From: Dirofilaria immitis
Lineage: Eukaryota; Nematoda; Chromadorea; Rhabditida; Onchocercidae
Assembly: GCA_024305405.1 (NCBI GenBank)
Contig: JAKNDB010000109.1
Span: forward strand, 4,774,001-4,838,000
Direction: 5' to 3'
Length of the DNA: 64,000 nt
Shown: in pieces, positions 39,000 to 50,799 of the stretch
Layout: the number at the start of each line of letters is the position of its first letter
How positions within the stretch are numbered: the first letter of the stretch is position 1
Notes under the pieces: model-generated
The model's input: only the letters and a program-made list of their open reading frames with translations
What the model was told of the DNA's origin: nothing
The model's database searches: none
Program-made: the position numbers and the translations under genes

Positions 39000-41900
39000 A
39001 TAAACAAATGTTCACTTATTTTCAACTAAGTCATTTCTCAAGCAGTGCATGTATTGATTTAAAATCACAGGCATTTTATGACAACTTAATTTTCGATTTG
39101 GGTGCTTTTTTTAGCTGTAAATAATATTTCGATAACTATTAATTTATGTCACTTACGCTTCCTTTATCAGTTTTGTGCCGGAAGCTTTGAAGAGTAAATT
39201 TTATTTGAAATTTAAGATACTTATTTTAGACTCATCAATCACTTTTAATATATCAATCTGGATACGTAGACGATACATTTCTGATTAGAAATGTAGGATT
39301 CTACACAAAGATTCATATCCATTGAATTAGATCATCAGCTCGTTTAGCTTTAATATTTGTAGAAATTGGTTTATTCATGACCTTATTTCAATTACAAACA
39401 TTGTTGCCTTCATGATGAGTGCTAATTACCTGTTGACAGTGAAGAAAGAATGTGCTATCAATTGAAATATTCTGGTTCCAATGAATGCATACTATGGAAT
39501 GGCAATTTTGTTCCACCGTATGCCATCTTCAAATTTTCCCACTGTCTGATTTGGCATTCATGCTTGACTGGATATTCTAAATTCTAGTATTTATTGAAAA
39601 AATATTTAAAAAAAATGTTATTCCTGTATTATTGAAAATCTACTTTTGTTCATTCAACGTTTCAAGGAAAATGTTCCTTAGAAATCATTGGAAAAAACAA
39701 GTTTAAAATAAAGCAAAGCGAATTTAAGAAATTGGAACAAAATACCTTATCGAAATTTGTTCCCCAATAATAAGCAAATTACGCAATTTGTTGTTCTTAG
39801 CCACAAGTTACCTTTCACAAGTTATTAAGAATTTTTGATGCATCCTGTCATTAGAACTATTTTATTACGTATTCTCATTCCACTTTTGATCTGTAGTGTA
39901 TATTTTGCGCTTGCGCTTCGAATGGAAGATTTCACATTGCAAAAATTGTTCCAACCAGATTCTTTCCTTACTGATTCGTTGCCATCTCTTAAAAATTAAA
40001 TCAAAGCCGAACGGATTATATGTTGAGAAACTCCAAAAAGATGATAAAGCACATAGTTTTATTTGAGTTTAATAAAAGAAAGAATAAAAAAACCGATTCT
40101 GCATGATAAATCCTTGTCTGTTCATTGTTTCACTAATATGATAGTTCTGTTTTCACAAAACGCCAGCATTTTATACTGATCCGAACAAGTCTGATAATTC
40201 TACATAATTTACTATTCTTATTTTAAGCATCAAAGAAATGAAAGCTTCAGGCTTTTATGAAGTATGGATTCTTTCTCGTTTTTTATGAAATAAAATTCGG
40301 ATAGAATAAAAAAATTATTAGGTATCGTGGCCTTGTGTCCAGATTACAAAACATGGATATGTTGCTTTATACATTATTGAAAACTTCTTTGGAAATGTAA
40401 TGAAATATTTGGATTACAATCCCGAATCGACAAGAAATTTAGTTTTGCGAACCGGTAGGTTTCTGAATGATTTTATTCGTTTACTTCTTATATTAAAAAA
40501 AAAAAGATTATTGACTGCTGATGTGTTTTCAAAGAAGCCAAAAATTATTATTCATCAGAAAAATAGAAAACTGTTGAACAATTGGGATTTTGTCGCAACA
40601 TTCTAAGAAATTTAAACTAAAATTCAGGAATCAGATGATTATGATTATGATGAAAAGCAAATTAGTAGAGAAGATTTTATGTAACCAAGTATTTATTTTT
40701 ATCCAGAGATACTGCGACAAACGTTTCTATTGCAGAGCTGTGCATTCTCTTTTCATGCATTAAAATTATAAGTTAAAAATTAGTGCATGATAATTCATCA
40801 AAGTGTTTAGCATAGAATTATCGCAGTTGGAAAGATATCCTTTGATTTGTATATCATGGATGCTGTAGAGAATGTAATCAAGTTTTTGTTCATGCATAGA
40901 TTCATAAAAAGATGCTGAAGAAATATGATATACGATTATGACTACACTTAATTTGTTATTATATTGATGGCTTGAAAAACGATGCTTCAGTCATGTTATA
41001 ACATTCTTCCCTGTGCTTAACACATTCATTATTCCAAGCGCACTGTTCAAGCTACTACTGTTTTTGTCATTCTCTCCGTGATTTCAATCATTATAGGTCC
41101 ACTATATTTATAAATTAGGAAATTTTTTTCCTTTTCAATCTTTAAAAAAAGAGGTTCAGATGAATGGATCAAACTAATTGACAATTAAGATTTGAAAATC
41201 TTCGGCGTATTCTTTCATAATAGCATCTGTTGTGGATTGCATTTTTGATTCAAAAGTAATTTAATGATTACGTATATTCTGAGCTATGTCCCGAGTTCTC
41301 TTCATCTTGTTAAGCAATTTATGGGCAAAGTAATGCTCTTGCTGAAACTTTGGTTTTAGTGAAATACTTTCGTATCAAACAGACATATGTTACTACAATC
41401 ATACTATCCAAAGTTGTTCTTTTTCTATGTCACTTTAGCTTGGATGTCAAAATCTATAAATGAAACATAAAGAAAAAAAACTGAAAATCTAAGTAGTGAG
41501 CGGTTCAAGTGTATCGAGTGCTGATATGTGTATTACAGTAAGCATCAGTGTCGTAATAGCGATTGATTTGACAATCGATTATGCAGTATACATAAATTAC
41601 CACTATTTTGTCTTGAATATAATACTGTCTCCCATAGACCGAATGTCCTCTTTGCTATGAGTTATCACCTATGCCACCGCTTAGATAAAATTATTTTGGT
41701 TATGAACTGTTGTTTAAGACGAATGCTTTAATCAAAGTCGATTGCCTAAGAAGGAATACATTTTTAAATTTTAATATAATTTTATTTAGTTTCAGGACAA
41801 GAACTACACTTTATACATTTGCCTGCCGCTTCTTATGATTTAATGTGTATGCCACATTCGCCAAAATGACCATACCATGCCATGCTTGTTCTTCTACGCA

Positions 41901-43217
41901 TTGTTATATTGTTATATCCTTTCTGCTCTCGTTTTTCTTAGCTTGATTTTTAATGTATTTTGTGAAAATTATTTTTACTACGCCTCATTCTAGAATGCAT
42001 CCATTCATTCATAATATCTCATTTTGTTGGCTTATAAAATTTACAGATTAATGATTGGTAGTGCAGAATTAAATCTAAAAAATCTATTCATTATGTAAGA
42101 CAAACATCGAGGAAAAATTGGATTTAAAATTCCGTCATCATACCAAATGTAAGAGATAAAAAAAAATAGATTTGATGAGAATATAATAATAAACAAATGA
42201 TACATTCAGTTGAAACAGACCACGACTTAGAAAGTCAGTAGATTTGGCTCAAACATAAAGCAATACATAATCAAAGAGAATAGTGTGTTCAAAAATTGGA
42301 TATAACTTTCAAAATTTTTTTCGTAGTCAAAATTTTTGTTTTATGAAGCAGAACTTAAAAAAATTAGGTCCTAAAGTCAAAAGTATTGAACAAATCCGCT
42401 TGAACGTCAGTGTTGTAGTTTTCGTACACATTATGTTAGGGTTATTCAAATCTTGCTAGTTTTATTAGAGCGGGAATCAAAATTACTGCACGACGTTGTC
42501 TAATGCCATATATGTTCCAAACGATTACAATAAGTGGTTGATGATTTGGTCTTTTGTTTTCTATTGCCTTTTGCTAATTCGTTATTGAAATACGTAGTTT
42601 TGATTTTTTCTGAAATTCTTAAATAGTCGACTGATCAAGTTAAAAATTTTGAAATTTTTGTACATTACATTTATATAATAAGATTACTGTTAAAGTGTGA
42701 TGAGTAAGAGATTATCATGGAGATGAATATTAATTTTCAACTGGCTTGAATAAAAATGAAGAATGCGTGAATAATTCAAGGAATTTTATTTGATGATTGA
42801 TGAAGAATTATAAGTTTTATAGTGCTTTCCTCTTCAAAGTATTTTACTATAGATGGTTAAGAAAGATCCCTTGAAAAATTAGATTTAATGGAAATATTTG
42901 TATTCGTGAAGAGATAATAAGAAATAATAAGACGTGAATACTGAACTGGTGAAGTTGCATTTGTTTTGATTGTTCTATTCATAATGTGTGTTCTATTGAA
43001 AGAGTATCAAATCCGTTTTTTTTTTTTAAAAAAACTTCCTGTATGGCTAAACAATCGACCAAAAACTAGCCAAATTATATCATTTCCTATAGAATTTTGC
43101 GGAAAACTGTGGGACTGAGATATATCTCTTAATTCCTTTTTCGTATAGCCCAATTTTTTTTCAGTTTGGCAATTTAATCTATGACTATTCAGATTATTTT
43201 CCGTGGCTAACTGCAAA
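39000..43217. other. AT-rich stretch without a supported gene
   Basis: I saw no exon with paired splice sites and a convincing reading frame here on either strand. The plus-strand 68-codon frame at 40400 and the minus-strand 69-codon frame at 43007-43216 have homopolymer-driven ends and no splice context. Confidence 0.4.
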
Positions 43218-43272
43218 ATGGACGAGAAAGATATCCTGAAAGTCCAAATGTCGGAAAACCAAATAATCTATA
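43218..43272 (+). CDS. Candidate first exon, MDEKDILKVQ...
   Basis: ATG opens MDEKDILKVQMSENQIIY and stops one base into the next codon at a perfect donor GTAAGTA. Acidic and polar start, no signal peptide. It could begin the plus-strand gene whose exons are seen at 45299 and 45838, but exons between are not identified. Confidence 0.4.
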
Positions 43273-44063
43273 GTAAGTATATTCAAATAATCAAATTACT
43301 CTTTGCATGACCTATCATCTAACACAAACAAATGGTAGGATGTTTAATGTAACGAATCATTTCTTTAATTCTCTTCTTTGTACCCTATAACAAGGTTTAC
43401 GCGCAATGTTCAAAATGTTGTCCATGTCTTATCTTTTGTTCTGATACTTAAGCCTTTCTTATAACTAATAAATGATAAGCCGTCATAAGACTAAGGAATC
43501 ATCAATATCAAAATGGACTTCTCACGGTTAACTGGCATGTTTTAAGGATGGTTACTCTTTCTTCCCGTGCTTATATCACTCGACTATTGATCTCATTTCC
43601 ATCCTTCATTTTAATCCGCTGAAACTCGCGTTATTAAGCTTTTTATCGCGTACTTTGTTCGACACATTTATTACCGAATAGGAATTATCACCATCCACAC
43701 GCTATATTTGGGATTCAATTATTCAGGTTTGAGATAATAACAAAGAAAATTATTTCCCTAACGTGTCTCCTGCTAAAATAAAGGAAAAAACATAATTTTT
43801 CTACACTAAGTATTATTTAAAGCGAGAAGGGTAAGATGGAGTAGGGACAATCTGCTATATACGATTTCTATGTACAGAATCGAAATTGAAAATGTGATTA
43901 AATTCTTCTATTTTATTGTTTCTTCGATGAATAATACTAAGCTGTTTTAACATGTTACCTTTAAAAATTAAGACACGTTTTCTCTTTCTACAGTGAGAGG
44001 AAGAGATAAATAATATTTTAGTTTCAGCAATTTCCAATTTTATCACCAAAGTTTCACTGATGA

Positions 44064-44231
44064 TCACTGTATTTCAAGAAATAATGTTTTTTTTTTTTTT
44101 GGAAATTTATAAGTAGGATACGTCATATCGCTATCAATGACATTCCCATTTTTGTCTTTGTTCAGTGACTGCGTTTGCACGATACTGGCTGTTCGATTTA
44201 CCTGTTTTACTTCAACTAACGATTTGTTCTC
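44064..44231 (-). CDS. Candidate terminal exon on the minus strand
   Basis: Acceptor ACTTTTTCAG leads to ENKSLVEVKQVNRTASIVQT, QSLNKDKNGNVIDSDMTYPT and YKF, a polar, tail-like sequence. A 14-base A run (T14 at 44087-44100 on the plus strand) then gives PKKKK and TLFLEIQ before a stop. A possible donor GTAAAT after KQ would shorten it to 10 codons. Because the A run is prone to length error, the residues after it are unreliable. Confidence 0.3.
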   Translation of the reverse strand, partial: ENKSLVEVKQVNRTASIVQTQSLNKDKNGNVIDSDMTYPTYKFPKKKKTLFLEIQ

Positions 44232-45298
44232 CTGAAAAAGTACTATCAAATTAAATTGGATTCTACATTGTCTGCTTTATTCGGAAGTTGTACATTTTCA
44301 ACTGTGAACTTGGAAAAAAATTCGCTCTTGAAAAAATATACAATAATTCGTATCTTGCAAAATAGTTCGTTGAATAAAATTGATTCAAGATTTATGAAGT
44401 TTAAGTAAATTGTTTCGCCTTAAGGGCTCTATCTAAATATAATTAAAAACTAAACGCTAAAAATTTTCCAGATTTATGGAGATCATCACATGGTCAGAAT
44501 AATAGTAAGAGAAATGCACAGAAATGCTACTATGATACGAGATGATGTAATAGTACTAATTACTTTTTCCACTCTCATAATTACACGCCTGACTCAGACT
44601 TTATGAATAACTGCACCAGTTTGTATCAATTGAAATCTAGGAATATTTCAGCCATCTAAACAGCTTTATTTATGTTGAGCAAGTAATCTAATCACAAACG
44701 AGAGTAACAATCGCAAGCTTTTTGGTCTTTCCCTTTATTACCTCACAATACTTCTCCAAAAAATATAAATTGCTGCTGTCATCATTCAATTCCTACTTCG
44801 CTCACTCGTTCGATTAATCGTTGTTAACAACCAATTCCGTTGAGATATATTTGTATTGCTTATTAAAAACCTTATTTTAGCAATGGGCTTTGGTCATTTA
44901 ACAAACTATCATTTGAATCATGTTTTTAAATGATTTATAAGGTGCCAAAATCATACCACTGCTATGAATGAGATGACTTTTCCAATGATTATTTAATGTT
45001 TTTTTAATGATTCATTTATTTTTCTAGTGATTATTTCATGTTTTTCTATGATAATAGCTGTAATTATGGCCAGCCATTGTATTATATTTTTCCTGTCACA
45101 ATTATAGCACGTTAGTTGGTATCGTTACTTATTTAAAGTGAAAATCGCATTAGATCTAGCCACCTTGTAAATTCCTTGCAACTATAATTAAATGATTCCT
45201 GCAATACTAATTTCTTCCAAGACCTAATAATGTAAATAAGATGCAAGTTGACATTATTATTATAATTGCTTAAAGCTATATGTGCTCATTCGTTACAG

Positions 45299-45407
45299 GA
45301 GATTTTCTAAATTTGAGACTTCCCTGATAGTATTAGAAAACGGATTGCCTCCAGCTTCATTGATGTTATTCCAGATATATAACATTCACAGTTACTGCTA
45401 TCATTAA
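45299..45407 (+). CDS. Exon candidate upstream of the 45838 exon
   Basis: Acceptor TTCGTTACAG opens phase 2 and reads RFSKFETSLIVLENGLPPAS, then LMLFQIYNIH, before a stop. The donor is not clear; GTTACT after CAC A is possible. The helical, Leu-rich content and same strand suggest it may belong with the next exon. Identity unknown. Confidence 0.3.
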
Positions 45408-45837
45408 ATGCTGTCAAAGTATGATCTGAAATCCTCACATATGGAGTCCGAGTTGAATATTGCTGCTAATGGTGAATATCGCTACGACTGCTAACTTCAT
45501 TTCGATTATGTGTTATGTATAGCTATAATTTATTTCTGAAAAAGTAGCTAGAAAATATAGCTTCCCGACAAGTTATTAGGGAGTTATAAGTTATTAGGGC
45601 TTTTAGTCTCACCACTCGATTAATTCATCTGCTAAGATATACCTAACTAGAACCACGGATTTTTTCAAAAACATTTGTATCACTGTTTAAAACAACATTA
45701 TGATAAATAATAGTAACTATGTATAATATTATATGCCAAAATTATCAGTAAAAATTCTTCTGAATTATGTGATTCTGTGGCTATATGAAGATGCAAACAG
45801 TGCTTAAACTGATTAACAGATCTTCGCTTGCAAACAG

Positions 45838-46086
45838 GTAAAGCACGACTCATCCCCAGTCTCCAACTAATTTCATGTTATTTAAGCAGTGATAATGACA
45901 GTTATGTTATATCATTACTGATTCATAACGTTTACATGTATGGTGTCTTTACTCAATTATCCTTTATGCAACATTTTCGGATTTATCCACGCGAATTTGT
46001 CATTCCTTTTATGATATCGCTCATCCAACATAACCAAATGGCAATAATGCATCTTTTAGAGAGAATATCACATCCAGTAGTGACCG
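45838..46086 (+). CDS. Long helical exon, possibly MUT-7/EXD3-like
   Basis: Acceptor TTGCAAACAG and donor ACCG/GTAAAT bound 249 bases with 82 whole codons: KARLIPSLQLISCYLSSDND, then SYVISLLIHNVYMYGVFTQL, SFMQHFRIYPREFVIPFMIS and LIQHNQMAIMHLLERISHPV. The pattern of paired helices, and the segment HFRIYPREFVIPFMI followed by a helix, recalls the helical N-terminal region of MUT-7/EXD3/Nibbler exonucleases. That comparison is from memory and weak. No DEDD exonuclease motif was found in the window. The exon itself is well supported; the name is not. Confidence 0.5.
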
Positions 46087-46827
46087 GTAAATTTTACACT
46101 TTAGAGTTCCATTATTTTTGGAATCGAATTCTATCAGACTTTATGTGTTCATAAAATGAGTTGGAAAAAATTTTCCAGATAAGGAAATAATTGAGTCTCA
46201 GATGAATGAGATAAATAAACAATTACGATCATAAGTATCATGATAAGCTCTTTTAGTGAAGGTTTGAAAATTGTTGATAGAATTTTTTCTATAACAAAGT
46301 TTGTTACGACGGATTGTATTTGTGACAAAAAAATAAAAGGATATCGATAATATAACTGAAATATAGCGAATAGATAAATACCATTTGATCGTAGGGAAGT
46401 TATCCGGAATTTATTGGTGCTGGAAATTGATATTGAGTTGGAAAAGACCGCTCATAATTAATGATTACAGTAAAGAGATAAAAAAAAGAAAAAAAAACAA
46501 AACCCTTTTTATAGTGCGAGACTTCACAACATATCATGGTTATCATATGGGAAGTTTTTACATTTTTTCGGACATTACGCATAAGATAAGTTATCAGACT
46601 GGAAACATTTGCTAGCTAATTATTTTTATATTTTATTTTTGAAAATAGAGTTCGATAATAGAATGTGGAATAAGGTAAATGTTTCAATATATTAGGCATA
46701 GTAGATTCATTTAGATTCATCTCTGTCGCGAATAAGTTTCAAAGAGGTTTCGTGATAAAAGAAAATATGAGTGTCGCTGAAATCGTGAGGAGAATCAGGA
46801 AATCAGAGAATCTAATGATTCCCATAG

Positions 46828-46880
46828 TGTCCGATTTGACATGAATGGGTATAATTGCATCTCCATATTTACTATAAAAT
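46828..46880 (+). CDS. Small internal exon candidate
   Basis: Acceptor TGATTCCCATAG and consensus donor GTAAGA bound 53 bases reading VRFDMNGYNCISIFTIK. Its entry phase does not match the exit phase of the 45838-46086 exon, so either another exon lies between them or a base is missing. Confidence 0.25.
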
Positions 46881-47130
46881 GTAAGATCTAAGCTAAAAAT
46901 GTTTGCCTTTGCCTATGAACTGTATTTCCCATAGCTAACAAAGACTCTATTTCTTATAATTGAGCGTGCTAGGATCCTCCACCCACGAAAGAAGAGGGTC
47001 CTGAACACCAAACGATTATAAAGGATGTGGTTCGACGGGGTCGTTAGATGGACCAAGTCGGGCGTTTTCTTTGTTGCCTTTTTTTTTCCTTTTAGTTCGC
47101 TATCGTATTATAATAACTTATCCTGTCAGT

Positions 47131-47152
47131 GCTTTAATTACCCAAGTTTGAG
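47131..47152 (+). ncRNA. SL1 spliced-leader-like sequence, no splice donor
   Basis: This 22-base stretch equals the nematode SL1 leader except that the second base is C instead of G (21 of 22). In a functional SL1 RNA gene the leader is followed at once by a GT donor; here it is followed by ATTGG. A clear Sm site (like AATTTTTGG) and the 3' stem-loop are not evident, though ATCTTTGGCAACG lies about 18 bases on. No 5S rRNA gene is nearby. It is either an SL RNA pseudogene or the 5' end of a reverse-transcribed, trans-spliced mRNA. Confidence 0.7.
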
Positions 47153-47986
47153 ATTGGTGTCTTTGGACTTTATCTTTGGCAACGTTTGGAGCTTAAGTGG
47201 GAATAAAGAATTTGCAACTCTGTGTACTTTGTTGCAACGCAAAAAGAAAGGATATTTTTCACTACACATCTAAGCGACAAATTATTTGGAAAATATTTTG
47301 CAATACTTTCATTATTTGAACATATATTTGCTATAATTCGCTTTTTTTTTTTTCGACAATAAGTAACTATTAGACATTCTAAGAAACTGCTAGATACTTT
47401 ATTTTTAAGATATCTCTTGCCAGTCTTATTAGTTATAAACAGGGACATCGAATCCACTTGTGCAATATTGAGTGCTGTAGTTTGCATTAAAACTGAAGGA
47501 ATTCAAACTGTTTTCTACATATTTCACCTTGTTCTAGTAACTGTGAATTAGACATTAAAAAAAATAGTCGATCAACATTATTAATTTCCTGAAGAGAGAT
47601 CGGTTCGTAAGACTACTTTAACTTGCTTTATATGGAAATATGATTCAAATTGGAGACATTGAAAGCGATACGCTTTATTTTTTGGATAGGAATTTCCGCA
47701 GAGCTTAATAATAGGTAGCAGTGCAAGATAGGCATAGACTATCTGAGAAGAAAGGAAGAGAGGATGTCCACCTTCATAGGATTAACTTAGTTATCATAAA
47801 AACTGTATGAATAGAATGAAAAAGGCGAATCAATAATTTTTAATTTTCGCTTTCAACCACATTATATGTTATGAAATCTTCACACTTTAGCGATGCTAGT
47901 ACAAGAAAAAAATGATAATTTTAAAATTACATCACCCGAAGAGGGTAATTTTGTTATTATAAACCTCGAACTTGCAATTATTTCAG

Positions 47987-48068
47987 GTGTTACATCCTTC
48001 AGAAAATTGCAGAATTATTCAAAAATGGTTCCATCGGTCCGGCGTTTTCAATGGAAAAAGCATCGTGG
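47987..48068 (+). CDS. Exon candidate, reading frame unresolved
   Basis: Acceptor ATTATTTCAG and donor TGG/GTGGTC bound 82 relatively GC-rich bases open in all three frames. The options are CYILQKIAELFKNGSIGPAF; VTSFRKLQNYSKMVPSVRRF; and VLHPSENCRIIQKWFHRSGV. The first looks most protein-like. It could continue the 45838 gene, but the phase cannot be settled. Confidence 0.3.
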
Positions 48069-48747
48069 GTGGTCTTGTGCAGCAGTATGTACTGATGCTA
48101 GTAACAATGAAAAGCTTGTTGTGTGGTCATTTTTGTCTCAACAATCCGTTTTGATGGGTTTTTTTTGTTGCATTACCCAATGATATCGCTTCCTTCCTCG
48201 CCTTACAATATCTCCTTTTTGATATGCGGAGTGTAGCACCGATGATGAAGAATATTTCTGACAAAATATTTGTAGTTGCTATCAGCTACCATTATTATCT
48301 AGTGCTGCAAGTACTATTAATTTATTATTATTATTGCGATTTTGCTGCTAAGTGATTCGAAAAAAAGTTGAAATGCGATATCGATGATTTCATTGATGTA
48401 TACGCCGTTAACCATAGTCACTGTCTTCTGTGATGCTTCTTTCTTTGTTTTGTCACTGGATGTTTTTTGTCTTTGATATCGCATCAATTATTACTCACAC
48501 CATTCGGATAATTATCATTCTTTTTAGGGCCTTAACTTCAAAATTCTGAATGCCAATGTTTTGCTATCTTTTCGTCTTTTTTAATTCAACCACTCTCACC
48601 TGATATGGCAGTATCAGTTTTTGCTTTGAACTCCCAACAGAAGCTTTGCATTCCTACTGTCCATCATGTTTCATAGTTTGTATTTCGCTTCCACCATTTC
48701 TTTTCTACAGTTCAACCAGATTTAGTTTGAATGATTTCGTGACAGCC

Positions 48748-48778
48748 ACTGATAAGACCATTTCATGGTCTTATCAGT
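48748..48778. repeat. Perfect 13 bp hairpin, 5-base loop
   Basis: ACTGATAAGACCA, loop TTTCA, then TGGTCTTATCAGT. There is no T-run directly after it and no adjacent gene, so its role is unknown. Confidence 0.8.
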
Positions 48779-49884
48779 ATAACTGGGTTTTTCTATTTTA
48801 CTTTGATATACTCTGTACATATCGCCTAGTTCTGCATCACAAATACTGGTCTTTCAATCCCATTTTTGAGACTTTAATATTTTAATTATGACCAGCACGG
48901 ATCTTTGCCAGCCTTATTACTGGTTTCCATTTACTATTCGTGCGACTTTTTCCAATCTCTCATTTGTATTCTAATCCATGTTACTTCTCGTCCTTCGTGT
49001 CTGTTAATATCCGTGATAACTTGGATGAGACATCTCACATTTTCCTTGACTTTTTATTACTTCAACTATCGTATTCTTCATATATTTTTTTCTCTTTATA
49101 TTTCCATCTTTCAAAAGTTAGTTGTCATCTATTTGTTATTTATTGCTTATTAGTTACTGCCGTTGCAGGTAGATAAGAGTACTTTTTTGAATTTCTATTT
49201 CGAATATTCAGAATTGTTGACAGTAGTCTTAAATTTCTATACTGATACAATTTAACTATTCTGGTTCAGCTAAATTTTTTTGAATCTAGTCATTTTTTCC
49301 TAACATTGTTCTGAATATATATCAGAAGTAATCGTTTAATTGCATCACTCGTTTAAACCTAGCAAAATTACAGCACATACAAGTCCAGGTGAATTCGTAT
49401 AAGTTTGCTAATGGCTCATTTTACCGTCGTGCATATTATAATAAATTTGGCACAGATCACGATTATATAGTACGACTTCTTTGTCTCTGTATGTTGAAAC
49501 GACTTTTTTAATCTTCTGTGAGTTTTGATAGCAGTAACTATTCTGTCTTTACTTTTCTTTAGATCATTCTCCATGTAGTTGTGAATATTTCGGATAATTT
49601 GGTTTTAATTGATTCACTCAAGTTGTTGTTTTCCGAGTTTCCTCGTTTTGGAAATGTGCCTAAGTATCTTTTCACAGCACCAAAATGTTGCGAACAATTA
49701 GATATTTAAATCGAATTTTTGAAAATACCACGGTGATACATTACATCTTTTTTACATCAAGATTTTACGCAAGAAAAAAGTGTATTTCTTTCCAGTTTGT
49801 CAGTATTTCTTGCATCGAGATGTCGAGTTTTTTTTATTATCATAGACGCATTTGTTTTTCTACCATTAATAATCTTTCTGTGTT

Positions 49885-50190
49885 TTGTCGGGAGAGAAAT
49901 CTAGTAGAGAGGAATTGATTAGGATTATCCAATCGGAAGTTGAAGTCAAAAGAATTGATATCATTATTTCATGTGGTTTTAATTGCTGCTTATGGGATTG
50001 CATTATGAAGTTTTTTTCATTCCTGCCAGGCTTGTTGGCTTCTTGCTTAAAGAAGATGAAGAAAATCTTTTTGGCAATGAATTAAAGCTTCATATTTGGT
50101 TTTTTCCATTAGTATATGCTGAGTTTTACAGCTTTGTGGTGAGGAGTGACAATATTTCTTTAAACTGTTCAGCAATACAAGTTGAAGCTT
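49885..50190 (+). CDS. Possible VPS33/Sec1-like exon, frame-shifted
   Basis: The first frame reads SREELIRIIQSEVEVKR. A frame one base away continues GLHYEVFFIPARLVGFLLKE, DEENLFGNELKLHI, then (after 33 in-frame bases that may be a tiny intron, or coding) FVVRSDNISLN. The order xxYxVFFxPxxxxxxLLxExExxxFGxxxxLxI...SDNISLN resembles the VPS33 segment around YHVYFVPR...EEEGVYGD...DNDVLSLE, a vesicle-tethering SM protein. The resemblance is from memory, over one exon only, and no neighbouring VPS33 exons were found. Confidence 0.25.
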
Positions 50191-50435
50191 AATTTCATGA
50201 GTTAACAGCAATTCAAATTCTGTTATGAATAAAAGAATTTTCTATGATAGTAGTTGGGACGCTTTGCATCTGAGACGTTCAGGTTAAATATAAGTTAGAT
50301 ATAGATTTTATCATTACTTTTTAACAGTGACATCTATAATCTAGTTCGAAGATGATGGAGTTGTTACTACTAGAATATCAAAAGAAATTCCAAAAGCTAT
50401 TCAAAAACAATCGGGATTTTTGAAAAAGGACCATG

Positions 50436-50760
50436 TACTGCAATTTGTTTGCTTAATAAGACATAAAAAAGTTTCGAAAAAAAGAATTTTGAGATGCTTC
50501 ATGACAACCACAAGTCAAAACTTATCGTTTAAAATCGTCGAATTAATCATAATCTTACCTATATGACAGATTTTTGTGGATAATGCTGTAATTAATGCGT
50601 CAAGTTTAGAAATTGGTTTCTAGTTTACTTTATTTCTATATATTGGGGAGTTATTGATAATGGTATTATTTCTTCTTTACCTGTACTCTCTAAACAGTTT
50701 TTAATTCTTGAAATATTCCGTATACTGCAATTTGTCTGCTTAATAAGACATAAAAAAAGT
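50436..50760. repeat. Direct repeat of ~37 bp, 290 bp apart
   Basis: Copies at about 50436-50472 and 50723-50760 share TACTGCAATTTGT, TGCTTAATAAGACATAAAAA and a terminal AGT. They differ by one substitution and one A in the run. Significance unknown. Confidence 0.7.
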
Positions 50761-50799
50761 ATTTCCTTTATAGATATATCACAGTGATAGATTATTTAT

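Noticed and set aside
48646..49176. Three overlapping plus-strand frames with many Phe, Tyr, Ser and Leu codons
   Set aside because: They result from a pyrimidine-rich stretch that is open in several frames; hydrophobicity here reflects base composition.
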